Positions 1 through 7,339 of a stretch of 21,385 nt of DNA are shown here, one piece after another. The DNA is taken from positions 1-21,385 of the forward strand of contig JAKAQT010000011.1 of assembly GCA_021819605.1 (NCBI GenBank), given 5' to 3'. A program made the translations under genes and the position numbers. Source of the DNA: Thermoplasmata archaeon (GTDB lineage: Archaea > Thermoplasmatota > Thermoplasmata > Thermoplasmatales > Thermoplasmataceae). The stretch's first letter is position 1, and each line of letters starts with the position of its first letter. A model generated the notes under the pieces. It saw only the letters and a list, made by a program, of their open reading frames with translations, was not told the DNA's origin and searched no databases.

Positions 1-167
1 CCCGACATACGATCCCTGATTATATGAGCAAAGGCAACTGCAAGAGAATAATTAAAATGCGATTTATAAACATGATCTTAGCTTACGCTAGCAAACATCA
101 TATCAGAGCAGATGTTTCACAAAATTAAAAATAGAAGTGGAAAAATTTTGTTTGGTAAAAAATGATT
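1..167. other. Gene-free left edge
   Basis: No convincing gene is seen here. Plus-strand frame 3 is open from the left edge to a TAA near position 130 (about 41 codons). It could be the tail of a gene entering from the left, but it is AT-rich and has no recognisable motif, so it is not called. The stretch lies downstream of the minus-strand transporter and holds that gene's probable terminator. Confidence 0.5.
141..162 (-). terminator. T-rich terminator of the first PHS-type transporter
   Basis: Read on the minus strand, a run of six T's (from the A-run at 157-162) is followed by a second T-run (141-145), starting a few bases after the transporter stop codon at 168-170. Archaeal RNA polymerase can terminate at such T-tracts without a hairpin. 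No strong stem is visible, so the call rests on the T-runs and the position. Confidence 0.5.
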
Positions 168-1616
168 TCAGTGCTGCTTTATGCCAGTCTTAACAGGGGT
201 CCCTGCCAGAAGGGCATTCTCCCCTGAGATCTGATCCAGGTCCTGCATCTTGGGTTCCGGCAGAAGTACCAGTGTGAATACCAGACCTATCACTGCAAGC
301 AACGCCAGTATCAGGAACAGGCCAGATTCCCCTATGGATGATGCCAGTATTATGGCATTCAGGAAGGTTCCAATGAAAGCCCCTGTCTTTCCTCCGGCTG
401 CTGATGCACCTGCACCAAAGCCCCTCACCTTGGTTGGGAACACTTCGGGTGGATATATGAAGGTCGTGACGTTTGGTCCGAATTCTATGAAGAAGTAACT
501 CAGGCCGTACACTGTCAGGAACTCCACAATATATGATGCTGAGAGCAGCTGGTGGAATATTCCAAGTATTCCAAAGGAAACAGCCATTGCGGCAAATCCT
601 ATGGTCTGTATGGTCTTCCTTCCAATCCGGTCAATGGTGAACGTTGCAAGCCAGTATCCTGGCAGGGCTGCAAAGCCGAATACCATTGCTGAATATTCAG
701 TAGTCCTGATCAGGTGATGGAGACCTGTTACTGATGCAGGCACAAGTACGCCAAGCATTGAGCTGGACATGATGGAGTTACCATAGAGTGCCCAGTCCAT
801 GAGGAACCATGTTCCCGCTGTCCCCAGCAGTGTAAGGATAAACTTCCTCTGCTTCAGTATCTGCGTCCATGATTCTTTTACTGTCTCTGTCTCTGCATCT
901 GCCGAAGCTGTTATTCCTGTATATTTCTGCCAGTTCTTAGCCGCCCCCTGCGCATCTCCCTTAACCCTGAGAAGGTATCTGGGTGTTTCAGGCATTTTCC
1001 TCCTGTAATACACCACTATAAGCGCTGGGATTGCACCGAATGCCAGGAGAAGTTTCCACACAAGCGTGAGGCTGATGCCGGAATATATCAGTCCAAGTGA
1101 TACCAGCGGCCCTGCAAGGAGACCAAGGGATTGCATAGAGAACACCATTCCAACAAGCTTCCCCCTGTGGGCTGTATTGGAGTATTCTGCCATTATGGTG
1201 GAGCTTGTTGCATAATCTCCGCCTATTCCAATACCCAGGATGAACCTCCATATTATTAGTATATTAACTCCGTTTGTTGGCGTCAGGAATGCACTTCCAA
1301 GAGCGCCTATTACAAGTATTATGAGTTCAATACCATATACTGCTTTCCTGCCAAGCTTGTCAAGCAGCCTTCCGAATATCATTGCACCAATAACAGCCGA
1401 CAGCAGAGCTGTGGAATCCAGCAGAGATGACTGAAGTGTCGTGAACTTGCTCCATCCCGATAGCACAAGTATGCTGGTTACCACTCCTATTATGAACAGG
1501 TCGTAGGCGTCCGTGAAGAAGCCAAGCCCGGACACGAGCCAGGTCTTGTAATGGAAACCACTGGTTTTTGTGTCATTTATGGACTCTATCAAGTCCGGTT
1601 TTGTTTCGGTAGTCAT
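168..1616 (-). CDS. MFS transporter, PHS (phosphate:H+ symporter)-like
   Basis: A 482-residue integral membrane protein with about 12 hydrophobic segments, the normal size for the major facilitator superfamily. The first segment carries FFTDAYDLF (residues 33-41). The loop 2-3 signature is GRLLDKLGRK (82-91). GIGIGGDYATSSTIMAEY (128-145) closely matches the GGDYPLSATIMSE signature of the PHS family of phosphate/proton symporters. A second family-type loop, DRIGRK, follows in the C-terminal half. In Thermoplasmatales this family is expanded and substrates are mostly untested, so phosphate is only the best family guess; organic acids or sugars are possible. The ATG is at 1614-1616 and no Shine-Dalgarno is evident. 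The gene lies 130 nt downstream of the cytochrome b/HdrD-like gene on the same strand, with its own AT-rich promoter region. It is paralogous to the transporter at 11231-12703. Confidence 0.85.
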   Translation of the reverse strand: MTTETKPDLIESINDTKTSGFHYKTWLVSGLGFFTDAYDLFIIGVVTSILVLSGWSKFTTLQSSLLDSTALLSAVIGAMIFGRLLDKLGRKAVYGIELIILVIGALGSAFLTPTNGVNILIIWRFILGIGIGGDYATSSTIMAEYSNTAHRGKLVGMVFSMQSLGLLAGPLVSLGLIYSGISLTLVWKLLLAFGAIPALIVVYYRRKMPETPRYLLRVKGDAQGAAKNWQKYTGITASADAETETVKESWTQILKQRKFILTLLGTAGTWFLMDWALYGNSIMSSSMLGVLVPASVTGLHHLIRTTEYSAMVFGFAALPGYWLATFTIDRIGRKTIQTIGFAAMAVSFGILGIFHQLLSASYIVEFLTVYGLSYFFIEFGPNVTTFIYPPEVFPTKVRGFGAGASAAGGKTGAFIGTFLNAIILASSIGESGLFLILALLAVIGLVFTLVLLPEPKMQDLDQISGENALLAGTPVKTGIKQH

Positions 1617-1660
1617 ACCAGAAGATAAATTTCAATGGCGGGAATAAGCGTGATGCAAAT

Positions 1661-1668
1661 AATATATT
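1661..1668 (-). promoter_or_regulatory. Candidate TATA box for the first transporter
   Basis: Minus-strand AATATATT lies 45-52 nt before the ATG, predicting a leader of about 20 nt. Beside it at 1677-1686 is a perfect 10-bp palindrome, TATAGCTATA, and another AT-rich block lies at 1701-1716. Several TATA-like strings compete, so the exact box is uncertain. Confidence 0.35.
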
Positions 1669-1746
1669 GTCCAGTCTATAGCTATATAGTGATGATATTT
1701 GCTATATATTAAATTTATTTTGCGATGGGGATAATCTGCCAAGCGA

Positions 1747-3726
1747 TTATTCCATGAGATTCTCTTCAATAATTTCTGCAATATCCTTTATCTGTATTTT
1801 GTCACCGGCGTTCATTGTCCTTGAGGCGTCTTCCATCATGGGCATGCAGAAAGGACATGCCACAGCCAGCTTGTTTGCGCCTGTCTCCAGGGCCTGCTTC
1901 ATCCTTATCTGGCTGATTGAATCCTGGCTTTCAACCTTGTACCAGTAATTGCCGCCACCTGCGCCGCAACACATGCTGTTTTCCCTTGATTTTTCCATTT
2001 CCTTGAGATCTGATGCTGAATTCAGGATGAACCTCGTGTTGTCATACTCATTGTTTACCCGCCCAAGATAGCAGGGATCATGAAGTGTTACTGTCTCACT
2101 GGTCTTCTTAACATTAAGTTTTCCTTCCTCGATCAGATCCGCAAGAAACTTACTGTGATGAACAACTTCCGCATTCAACCCAAACTTGGGATATTCATTC
2201 TTGAATGTGTTGTAGCAATGGGGGCATGCAGTTATGATTTTCTTCACGCCATGGCCATTAAGCGTTTCCACGTTCTGCATCACAAGTTCCTGGTATCTTC
2301 CCTCTTCACCCATTCTACGAGCTGTTTCGCCCACACACTTCTCCTCAGAACCCAGTATCCCGAAATTCACACCGGCCTTCTTAAGTAATGAAATTATGGT
2401 TTTGGCTGTCTTGTTGTCCCGTGGATCAAAGGCGCCCATGCAGCCAACCCAGTAGAGGTATTCAGTCCCTTCCTGGAATTTTGGCGCGACTTCCAGCATT
2501 GCATCCCTGTCAGAGGGACTGTTCCCGAAGGGATTCTGGGTATTTGTGAGATTGTTGAAATAGGTTCCAGTCTGCTTGCTGAACCTGTTCTCCATTACGA
2601 GATTCTTCCTCACATCCATTATGAAGGAAAAGGGTTCAATGAGAACGGGGCACTCCTCGACGCAGGCCTGGCACGTGGTGCAGGCCCAGGCTGCGTTTTC
2701 CGTCAGGACCATCTGGGTAAGTTCCCCGTTGCCATAGACATTCTTCTTGATGTTCTGAACCACCGCCCTGGGGCTGAGATCAGTGCCAGCCATTACTGCC
2801 GGGCAGGCCCTCTCACACCTCCCGCAGTCTGTGCATGCAAGTGCATCTATCTTCTGGAACGAGGTAAGATCACTGATGTTCTTGGTTCCAACCTTGAAGT
2901 CGAAATTGCCACTCTCCAGTGCGTCTGCTAAAATGAAAGGAGTTGGAAGTTCGCCTCTCTTCCTGATCTTCTTCTCGCCAATCATGACCATTGCGAGTGC
3001 CATATGAGATAACTTGGAGAATGGAAGGTAAGCCGCCAGAAGGAATCCTGTTATGACGTGCGCCATCCACATTATCCGGTACAGTTCAATTCCAGTGGTG
3101 GCGCTCATGGTTCCAAAGAGGTAGCTCATTGGCCACTCCACAAACCTGTAAACGTCGAATGACTGCCTGAAGAGGTATATCTTAAGCGCTCCGAGGAAGA
3201 AACCCTCCAGTGCCATTATGAGCAGCGCAGTGAGAAGAATATAGTCCTCGTTCTTGGTGTCCAGCTTAACCTTCTTGTGCAGGCGCCTGGCATATGCCAT
3301 TATGATGCCGGCAACCAGCATGACTCCGCCCAGATCGGCCCATACCTCGAAATTCAGGTAGAATTCCCCAACGAGAATTCCCTGGTGAATTGTGGGCTTA
3401 AGCAAATCATGGGAGAGGAATATGAGCGACGTGGCTATGAACAGTATCAGAATACCCCATGAAATCAGGAAGTGCATGATTCCGGCGTACCTGTTCTTGA
3501 GGTTTTTCCGGTGGAAGAAGCCGTAGCCAAGAATCTGCTTTATCATTCGCGGGCCATTGTGCCAGCCGTAGTTGACCATCTTCCTGAATGTTATGCCCAT
3601 CCTGCTGTATGACCGGTACCACCAGTACAGGACGAACGGGACTATGGTGAATGAAAGAACATAATCGATGATCAATTCAGTGTTTCCTATGAAAGCCAGC
3701 GTTGGGCTGGTAATGGGAACTGCCAT
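1747..3726 (-). CDS. Membrane cytochrome b/HdrD-like Fe-S oxidoreductase (EMO-like)
   Basis: A 659-residue fusion. Residues 1 to about 250 form a NarI/HdrE-like membrane domain with five or six hydrophobic segments and candidate haem ligands H72, H85, H223 and H241. Two [4Fe-4S] motifs follow: C298/C301/C304/C308 and C349/C352/C355/C359. Two HdrB/HdrD-type CCG domains end the protein: C429, C464 (CVG), C501/C504, then C552, C586-C587, C624/C627. This architecture matches bacterial proteins linked to acyl-CoA dehydrogenases and to ETF:(methyl)menaquinone oxidoreductase (EMO). From the family I infer that it moves electrons between a soluble donor, perhaps an electron-transfer flavoprotein, and membrane quinone. 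No etfAB gene is in the window, so the partner is unknown. A respiratory heterodisulfide-type role is an alternative. The promoter is a good leaderless one. Confidence 0.8.
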   Translation of the reverse strand: MAVPITSPTLAFIGNTELIIDYVLSFTIVPFVLYWWYRSYSRMGITFRKMVNYGWHNGPRMIKQILGYGFFHRKNLKNRYAGIMHFLISWGILILFIATSLIFLSHDLLKPTIHQGILVGEFYLNFEVWADLGGVMLVAGIIMAYARRLHKKVKLDTKNEDYILLTALLIMALEGFFLGALKIYLFRQSFDVYRFVEWPMSYLFGTMSATTGIELYRIMWMAHVITGFLLAAYLPFSKLSHMALAMVMIGEKKIRKRGELPTPFILADALESGNFDFKVGTKNISDLTSFQKIDALACTDCGRCERACPAVMAGTDLSPRAVVQNIKKNVYGNGELTQMVLTENAAWACTTCQACVEECPVLIEPFSFIMDVRKNLVMENRFSKQTGTYFNNLTNTQNPFGNSPSDRDAMLEVAPKFQEGTEYLYWVGCMGAFDPRDNKTAKTIISLLKKAGVNFGILGSEEKCVGETARRMGEEGRYQELVMQNVETLNGHGVKKIITACPHCYNTFKNEYPKFGLNAEVVHHSKFLADLIEEGKLNVKKTSETVTLHDPCYLGRVNNEYDNTRFILNSASDLKEMEKSRENSMCCGAGGGNYWYKVESQDSISQIRMKQALETGANKLAVACPFCMPMMEDASRTMNAGDKIQIKDIAEIIEENLME

Positions 3727-3749
3727 CGGTTCTGGTTATCACGGGTGAC

Positions 3750-3757
3750 ATATATAA
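3750..3757 (-). promoter_or_regulatory. TATA box of the cytochrome b/HdrD-like gene
   Basis: Minus-strand TTATATAT sits 24-31 nt before the ATG at 3724-3726. This is the spacing expected if transcription starts at the start codon (leaderless mRNA), and an A-rich BRE-like stretch precedes it. Confidence 0.6.
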
Positions 3758-3840
3758 GTTGTTTGCAGACAGCATTCCTCCTTACGTTCTTGACGAATTC
3801 TGCCATCAGGGATTGTGAGATGCTGCTGAGTGATCAGGCT

Positions 3841-3848
3841 TATTTATT
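3841..3848 (+). promoter_or_regulatory. TATA box of the small membrane-anchored protein
   Basis: TATTTATT lies 23-30 nt before the ATG at 3871, giving a leaderless start there. This is the main reason for choosing 3871 over the in-frame ATG at 3745, which would fall before the promoter. Confidence 0.5.
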
Positions 3849-3870
3849 GAATCTGCGATCACTCATCAGC

Positions 3871-4329
3871 ATGCAACCCATTGAATCCCAGTACTCTCCG
3901 GAACTGAAGACCAACAGGAAAAGGATGACATATGTTGCCATTGCCGTGATCATCGTTGTTTCGGGATATTTTGCTGTTTCCCATATGAGTACAGGGGATA
4001 CCGTTAATGTGAACTGGCTGCAGGTCAACTTGCAATACACAGCAGGTTCAGGAAATCTTGGGCCGGCTGTCCAGTATATTCAGGAGAATGTCCATACAAT
4101 ATCCGGCGGGACGGATCATACATATACCATAACCCTCCGGGATAGAGGCACTTCCTCCAGCTCTGTTCTCTCAATATCCTCTGATACGCCTGGATTCCTG
4201 ATAAAATCATCATCCCATCTTCCCATTGTTGTCAGGCCCGGCTCTGCGACAACCCTTTCATTCACTGTTTCAACACCCTCTGCCAACTTCGTTGGAAATC
4301 TTGTCGTTACGCTGGTTGTAGGCCCCTGA
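3871..4329 (+). CDS. Single-span membrane-anchored protein, unknown function
   Basis: I do not recognise this gene. From the chosen ATG it encodes 152 residues: a short polar N-terminus with basic residues (KTNRKR, 14-19), one hydrophobic segment (about 20-36), then an exported domain rich in Ser, Thr, Val and Gly without cysteines. The alternation of the second half (TYTITLRDRG, then RPGSATTLSFTVSTP) suggests a small beta-sandwich of the Ig-like kind that is common in archaeal surface proteins. The positive-inside pattern places the C-terminal domain outside the cell. A longer reading from 3745 adds 42 residues that overlap the promoter and do not look like protein. The gene stands alone, divergent from the cytochrome b/HdrD-like gene and upstream of the lipA operon. 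It could be an envelope accessory or a lineage-specific orphan. Confidence 0.6.
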   Translation: MQPIESQYSPELKTNRKRMTYVAIAVIIVVSGYFAVSHMSTGDTVNVNWLQVNLQYTAGSGNLGPAVQYIQENVHTISGGTDHTYTITLRDRGTSSSSVLSISSDTPGFLIKSSSHLPIVVRPGSATTLSFTVSTPSANFVGNLVVTLVVGP

Positions 4330-4352
4330 TGTTAGCAGAATATGAGATTCAA

Positions 4353-4371
4353 CCTCTTTTCCGAAATTTTC
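4353..4371 (+). terminator. Possible T-rich terminator after the small membrane protein
   Basis: Two T-runs (CTTTTCC and ATTTTC) follow the stop codon by about 25-40 nt. A weak CCGCC...GGCGG inverted repeat with an 18-nt loop lies just downstream (4375-4402). The rest of the 176-nt gap before lipA holds only promoter-like sequence. Confidence 0.3.
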
Positions 4372-4421
4372 TGCCGCCTGGAAAAGATTGGAAAAAGGCG
4401 GAAAAACCGTTTCCATGGCCT

Positions 4422-4490
4422 CTATAAAAACCTTGTGATACATTTATGGTCAATTTCAGTATTTTCAGAACGATAGCTATGAATATAATA
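4422..4490 (+). promoter_or_regulatory. Promoter region of the lipA-oxoacid dehydrogenase-lipB operon
   Basis: Two TATA candidates are visible. CTATAAAAA at 4422-4430 would give a leader of about 50 nt. GAATATAATA at 4481-4490 lies 16-25 nt before the GTG at 4506, slightly close for a leaderless start. No Shine-Dalgarno precedes the GTG, which favours leaderless initiation. No other gap of any size exists until 10527, so this probably drives all six genes. Confidence 0.45.
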
Positions 4491-4505
4491 TTTGCATATT
4501 GAACT

Positions 4506-5363
4506 GTGAGACCGGAATACGTCAAGGTTAACATACCCTCAGGTGAGAATTATATCAGGCTGAGGGAAACTATCCATGCACGTACGCTTCACACTGTTTG
4601 TGAGGAGGCCAGGTGTCCAAATGTGGCAGAATGCTGGGGATCTGGCACAGCCACGTTCATGATAATGGGCAGCAACTGCTCCAGAGGGTGCAGATTCTGT
4701 TCCGTAACCCATGGAAGGATGCAGCCCCTTGATCCGGATGAGCCTGAAAAAGTTGCTCAGGCTGCCAAGCTTATGGAGCTCAGCTATGTTGTCGTCACAT
4801 CGGTCGACAGGGACGATCTCCCGGACCAGGGAGCTCACCACTTTTCAAGTGTGATTCGCAGGGTGAAGCAGGAAATCCCCCGTGTGGAAGTTCTGATTCC
4901 GGATTTCCGTGGAGAAAAAGATCTCATTCGCATGATAATAGATGCTGAACCATCAGTTCTTGCACACAATGTGGAGACTGTCAGAAGGCTCACGCCAGGG
5001 GTCAGGGATCCCAGGGCCGGCTATGATCAGTCGCTTGAACTTTTGAGGTTTGTGAAGGCTGTTAATCCGGAAATGCTGACCAAATCGTCCATAATGCTGG
5101 GACTTGGCGAACATGATGATGAGGTTGCAGAGACCCTGGAGGATCTCCGGTCAGCAGGTGTGGACATCGTAACAATCGGGCAGTACCTGCGTCCATCCAG
5201 GATGCAGCTTGAAGTTGTGGAGTATTCGCCTGTGGAGAGGTTCAGCAAATTTGAGAAGATGGCCTATTCCATGGGATTCTCATTCGTGGCTTCCGGTCCT
5301 CTTGTGAGGACATCCTACAGGGCCGCGGAAGCATGGGCAAAGAGGAGGTTGAAAAATGACTGA
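4506..5363 (+). CDS. lipA: Lipoyl synthase
   Basis: A radical SAM enzyme that inserts two sulfur atoms into protein-bound octanoyl groups to make lipoyl groups. All family signatures are present in 285 residues: the auxiliary cluster motif CX4CX5C (C32, C37, C43), the radical SAM motif CX3CX2C (C58, C62, C65), and the C-terminal SGPLVRTSY (263-271) whose conserved serine ligates the auxiliary cluster. The start is GTG, and the N-terminus RPEYVKVNIPSGENY aligns with the normal LipA beginning, so nothing is missing. The gene opens a six-gene operon and overlaps E1alpha by 8 nt (ATGACTGA). Its target here is most likely the lipoyl lysine of the E2 encoded three genes downstream. This is the classical bacterial-type LipA rather than the split LipS1/LipS2 lipoyl synthase known from other archaea. 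Confidence 0.95.
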   Translation: MRPEYVKVNIPSGENYIRLRETIHARTLHTVCEEARCPNVAECWGSGTATFMIMGSNCSRGCRFCSVTHGRMQPLDPDEPEKVAQAAKLMELSYVVVTSVDRDDLPDQGAHHFSSVIRRVKQEIPRVEVLIPDFRGEKDLIRMIIDAEPSVLAHNVETVRRLTPGVRDPRAGYDQSLELLRFVKAVNPEMLTKSSIMLGLGEHDDEVAETLEDLRSAGVDIVTIGQYLRPSRMQLEVVEYSPVERFSKFEKMAYSMGFSFVASGPLVRTSYRAAEAWAKRRLKND

Positions 5364-6369
5364 AGTAATTAATGAACAGGTAGAGAAGGAAAAGCACATT
5401 AGGGGTTTTGGAGCCATGATTCTTTCCAGGACCCTTGACAAGAAGATTATAACAGCACAGAGGCAGGGAAGGGTGGGCTTCTATACTCCCACCATGGGCC
5501 AGGAGGCTGCACAGATAGGACTCTCCATGGCGCTATCCAAGGACGACCTGCTCTATGAGTATTACAGGGACGTGCCAATGATGCTGCATCGTGGCGTTCC
5601 CCTTGAGATAATCCTCAACCAGGTTTTCGGAAACAGGGATGATCTTGCAAAGGGTAGGCAGATGCCAAGCCACCTGGTGGCCAGGGATTACAACTTCATG
5701 TCTGTTCCCAGCCCTGTTGCAACGAACCTGCCCCTTGCTGTGGGCACTGCGTTTGCCAAGGTCTACCGCCATGAGCCGGGAATAGTTGTTGCCAGCTTCG
5801 GTGACGGTTCCTCCTCCACACCTGATTTTCACTCCGCCATGAATATGGCTGCAGTCTTCAACCTCCCCGTACTGTTCTTTTGCGAAAACAACGGCCTTGC
5901 AATTTCACTTCCCGTTGAGAAACAGACAAAAACGGAGATATGGAAAAAGGCGGAAGCCTATGGAATGGCCGGCTTCAAGGCAGATGGCAACAACATGGTG
6001 GAGATGTACAAGGTTGCACAGCAGGCTGTGGATCATGTGAGGTCGGGAAAGGGGCCGGCACTTCTGGAGGCCAGATGCTTCAGGATGGGGCCGCACTCCA
6101 CGTCCGACGATCCAACAAAGTATGAGAGCGATATAGTTCAGGATGGATCGGATCGCGATCCAATAGTGGTTACCCAGAATGCACTGAAGGCTATGGGCCT
6201 GATCAACGATCAGCTCGTTGACAAGGTGAAAAGTGAATCTGTCAGGATTGTCAACGAGAAGTTTGATCAGCAGGAGAAGATACCAGCACCTGATCCTGAG
6301 ACGATGTTCCAGGACATATACAAAAACGAAACATGGATAATAAAAGAGGAGAAGGGTGAGATCCTTTGA
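5356..6369 (+). CDS. 2-oxoacid dehydrogenase complex E1 alpha subunit
   Basis: The thiamine-diphosphate-binding subunit of the decarboxylase that oxidises a 2-oxoacid and passes the acyl group to the lipoyl arm of E2. The 337-residue length is normal for an alpha2beta2 E1. The ThDP/Mg motif runs from GDG (149-151) to NN (178-179). The conserved loop GPHSTSDDP (245-253) corresponds to the region phosphorylated in mitochondrial enzymes. YYRD (69-72) is also family-typical. The best-studied archaeal relative, from Thermoplasma acidophilum, acts on branched-chain oxoacids and to some extent pyruvate. I infer a branched-chain preference, but the sequence alone does not settle it. The start overlaps lipA and the stop overlaps the E1beta start, so the genes look translationally coupled. 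Confidence 0.93.
   Translation: MTEVINEQVEKEKHIRGFGAMILSRTLDKKIITAQRQGRVGFYTPTMGQEAAQIGLSMALSKDDLLYEYYRDVPMMLHRGVPLEIILNQVFGNRDDLAKGRQMPSHLVARDYNFMSVPSPVATNLPLAVGTAFAKVYRHEPGIVVASFGDGSSSTPDFHSAMNMAAVFNLPVLFFCENNGLAISLPVEKQTKTEIWKKAEAYGMAGFKADGNNMVEMYKVAQQAVDHVRSGKGPALLEARCFRMGPHSTSDDPTKYESDIVQDGSDRDPIVVTQNALKAMGLINDQLVDKVKSESVRIVNEKFDQQEKIPAPDPETMFQDIYKNETWIIKEEKGEIL
6355..6360 (+). promoter_or_regulatory. Shine-Dalgarno supporting the TTG start of E1beta
   Basis: GGTGAG lies 5 nt before the TTG at 6366. The next in-frame ATG, at 6375, would be 14 nt away, which is too far. The motif sits within the last codons of E1alpha and supports TTG as the real start. Confidence 0.6.
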
Positions 6370-7334
6370 GCACAATGAACATGGTACAGGCAATAAACAG
6401 CACACTCGACATGAAGATGGCTGCAGATGATTCCATAATCCTGCTGGGTGAAGATATCGGAAAGGACGGTGGCGTATTCAGGGTCACTGACGGGCTGCAG
6501 AGCAAGTACGGGCAGCAGAGGGTAATAGATACTCCGCTGACCGAACTTGGAATCGTTGGAATGGCCATTGGAATGGCGGTCTACGGCCTCAAGCCGGTTC
6601 CTGAGATCCAGTTCCAGGATTTCATATACACCGCAATGGACCAGATCATAAACCAGATGGCAAAGATGAGGTACAGGACCGCTGGAAAAATCACTGTTCC
6701 TCTGGTACTCAGGACTCCCTATGGGGGAGGCATCCGCGGTGGGCTGTATCATTCCCAGAGCGGGGAATCATATTTTGTGCACACTGCAGGGCTCACAGTG
6801 GTGACGCCGTCAAACCCCTATGACGCAAAAGGGCTCCTTTCAGCCTCCCTGGACCTTGGCGATCCGGTGATCTTCCTTGAACCCAAGAAGCTCTACAGGT
6901 TCCAGAAGATGGATGTTCCTGACGAGGACTACAAGGTGCAGATAGGAAAAGCACGGAAGGTGAGAGAAGGCGATTCCATCACCATCATCACATACGGTTC
7001 AATGGTGCCCACAGTGGCAGCAGTAGTGGAAAAGAACAAGGTGGATGCAGATGTTATTGACCTCATAACTCTCAGCCCGCTGGATATTGATGCCATCAGT
7101 GCATCCGTGAAGAAGACCGGCAGGGTTATGATTGTGCATGAAGCCCCAAGGACACTGGGAATGGGCGCTGAGATCTCCGCAATGATATCTGAAAGGATGA
7201 TTGAATATCTCTATGCTCCAATACTCAGGGTAACCGGACCGGACACGCCGTTTCCGTACAGGCTTGAGGACACTTACCTTCCAAATGAGAAGAGAATAAT
7301 GGATGCAGTTGACAAACTTCTGAAATTCAGGTGA
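6366..7334 (+). CDS. 2-oxoacid dehydrogenase complex E1 beta subunit
   Basis: The partner of E1alpha; together they form the alpha2beta2 decarboxylase. The 322 residues contain the family blocks GEDIGKDGGVFRVTDGL near residue 28, FIYTAMDQIINQMAKMRYR near 84, HSQSGESYF near 128, and a transketolase C-terminal domain beginning around residue 190 (ITIITYGSM). A good Shine-Dalgarno and the TTGA overlap with the E1alpha stop point to a TTG start; ATG at 6375 would shorten the protein by only three residues. The stop overlaps the GTG of the longer E2 reading. No frameshift or missing block is seen. Confidence 0.93.
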   Translation: MSTMNMVQAINSTLDMKMAADDSIILLGEDIGKDGGVFRVTDGLQSKYGQQRVIDTPLTELGIVGMAIGMAVYGLKPVPEIQFQDFIYTAMDQIINQMAKMRYRTAGKITVPLVLRTPYGGGIRGGLYHSQSGESYFVHTAGLTVVTPSNPYDAKGLLSASLDLGDPVIFLEPKKLYRFQKMDVPDEDYKVQIGKARKVREGDSITIITYGSMVPTVAAVVEKNKVDADVIDLITLSPLDIDAISASVKKTGRVMIVHEAPRTLGMGAEISAMISERMIEYLYAPILRVTGPDTPFPYRLEDTYLPNEKRIMDAVDKLLKFR

Positions 7335-7335
7335 T
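7329..7335 (+). promoter_or_regulatory. Shine-Dalgarno that sets the E2 start
   Basis: AGGTGAT, spanning the E1beta stop codon, lies 4 nt before the ATG at 7340. This favours 7340 over the in-frame GTG at 7331, which falls inside the motif. Confidence 0.6.
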
Positions 7336-7339
7336 CAAG

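Noticed and set aside
3..131. Open plus-strand frame at the left edge
   Set aside because: It is only about 41 codons long, AT-rich, and without motif or coding character; it could be a gene tail but cannot be supported.
3745..3870. N-terminal extension of the small membrane protein
   Set aside because: An in-frame ATG at 3745 exists, but the stretch overlaps the cytochrome b/HdrD promoter and contains the TATA box of the 3871 start; the residues do not resemble a signal peptide.
4375..4402. CCGCC...GGCGG inverted repeat as a riboswitch or small RNA
   Set aside because: A five-base stem with an 18-nt loop is too weak, and no conserved riboswitch core is visible before lipA.
5905..6405. 166-codon minus-strand open frame
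   Set aside because: It lies antisense to the well-supported end of E1alpha, its translation is Cys/Leu/His-rich without any motif, and no promoter or ribosome site precedes it.
6267..6752. 161-codon minus-strand open frame
   Set aside because: It is antisense to the E1alpha/E1beta junction and has no recognisable domain.
7331..7339. GTG start for E2
   Set aside because: The GTG lies inside the Shine-Dalgarno that is correctly spaced for the ATG at 7340, and E2 proteins normally begin MY-F-LPDIGEG.
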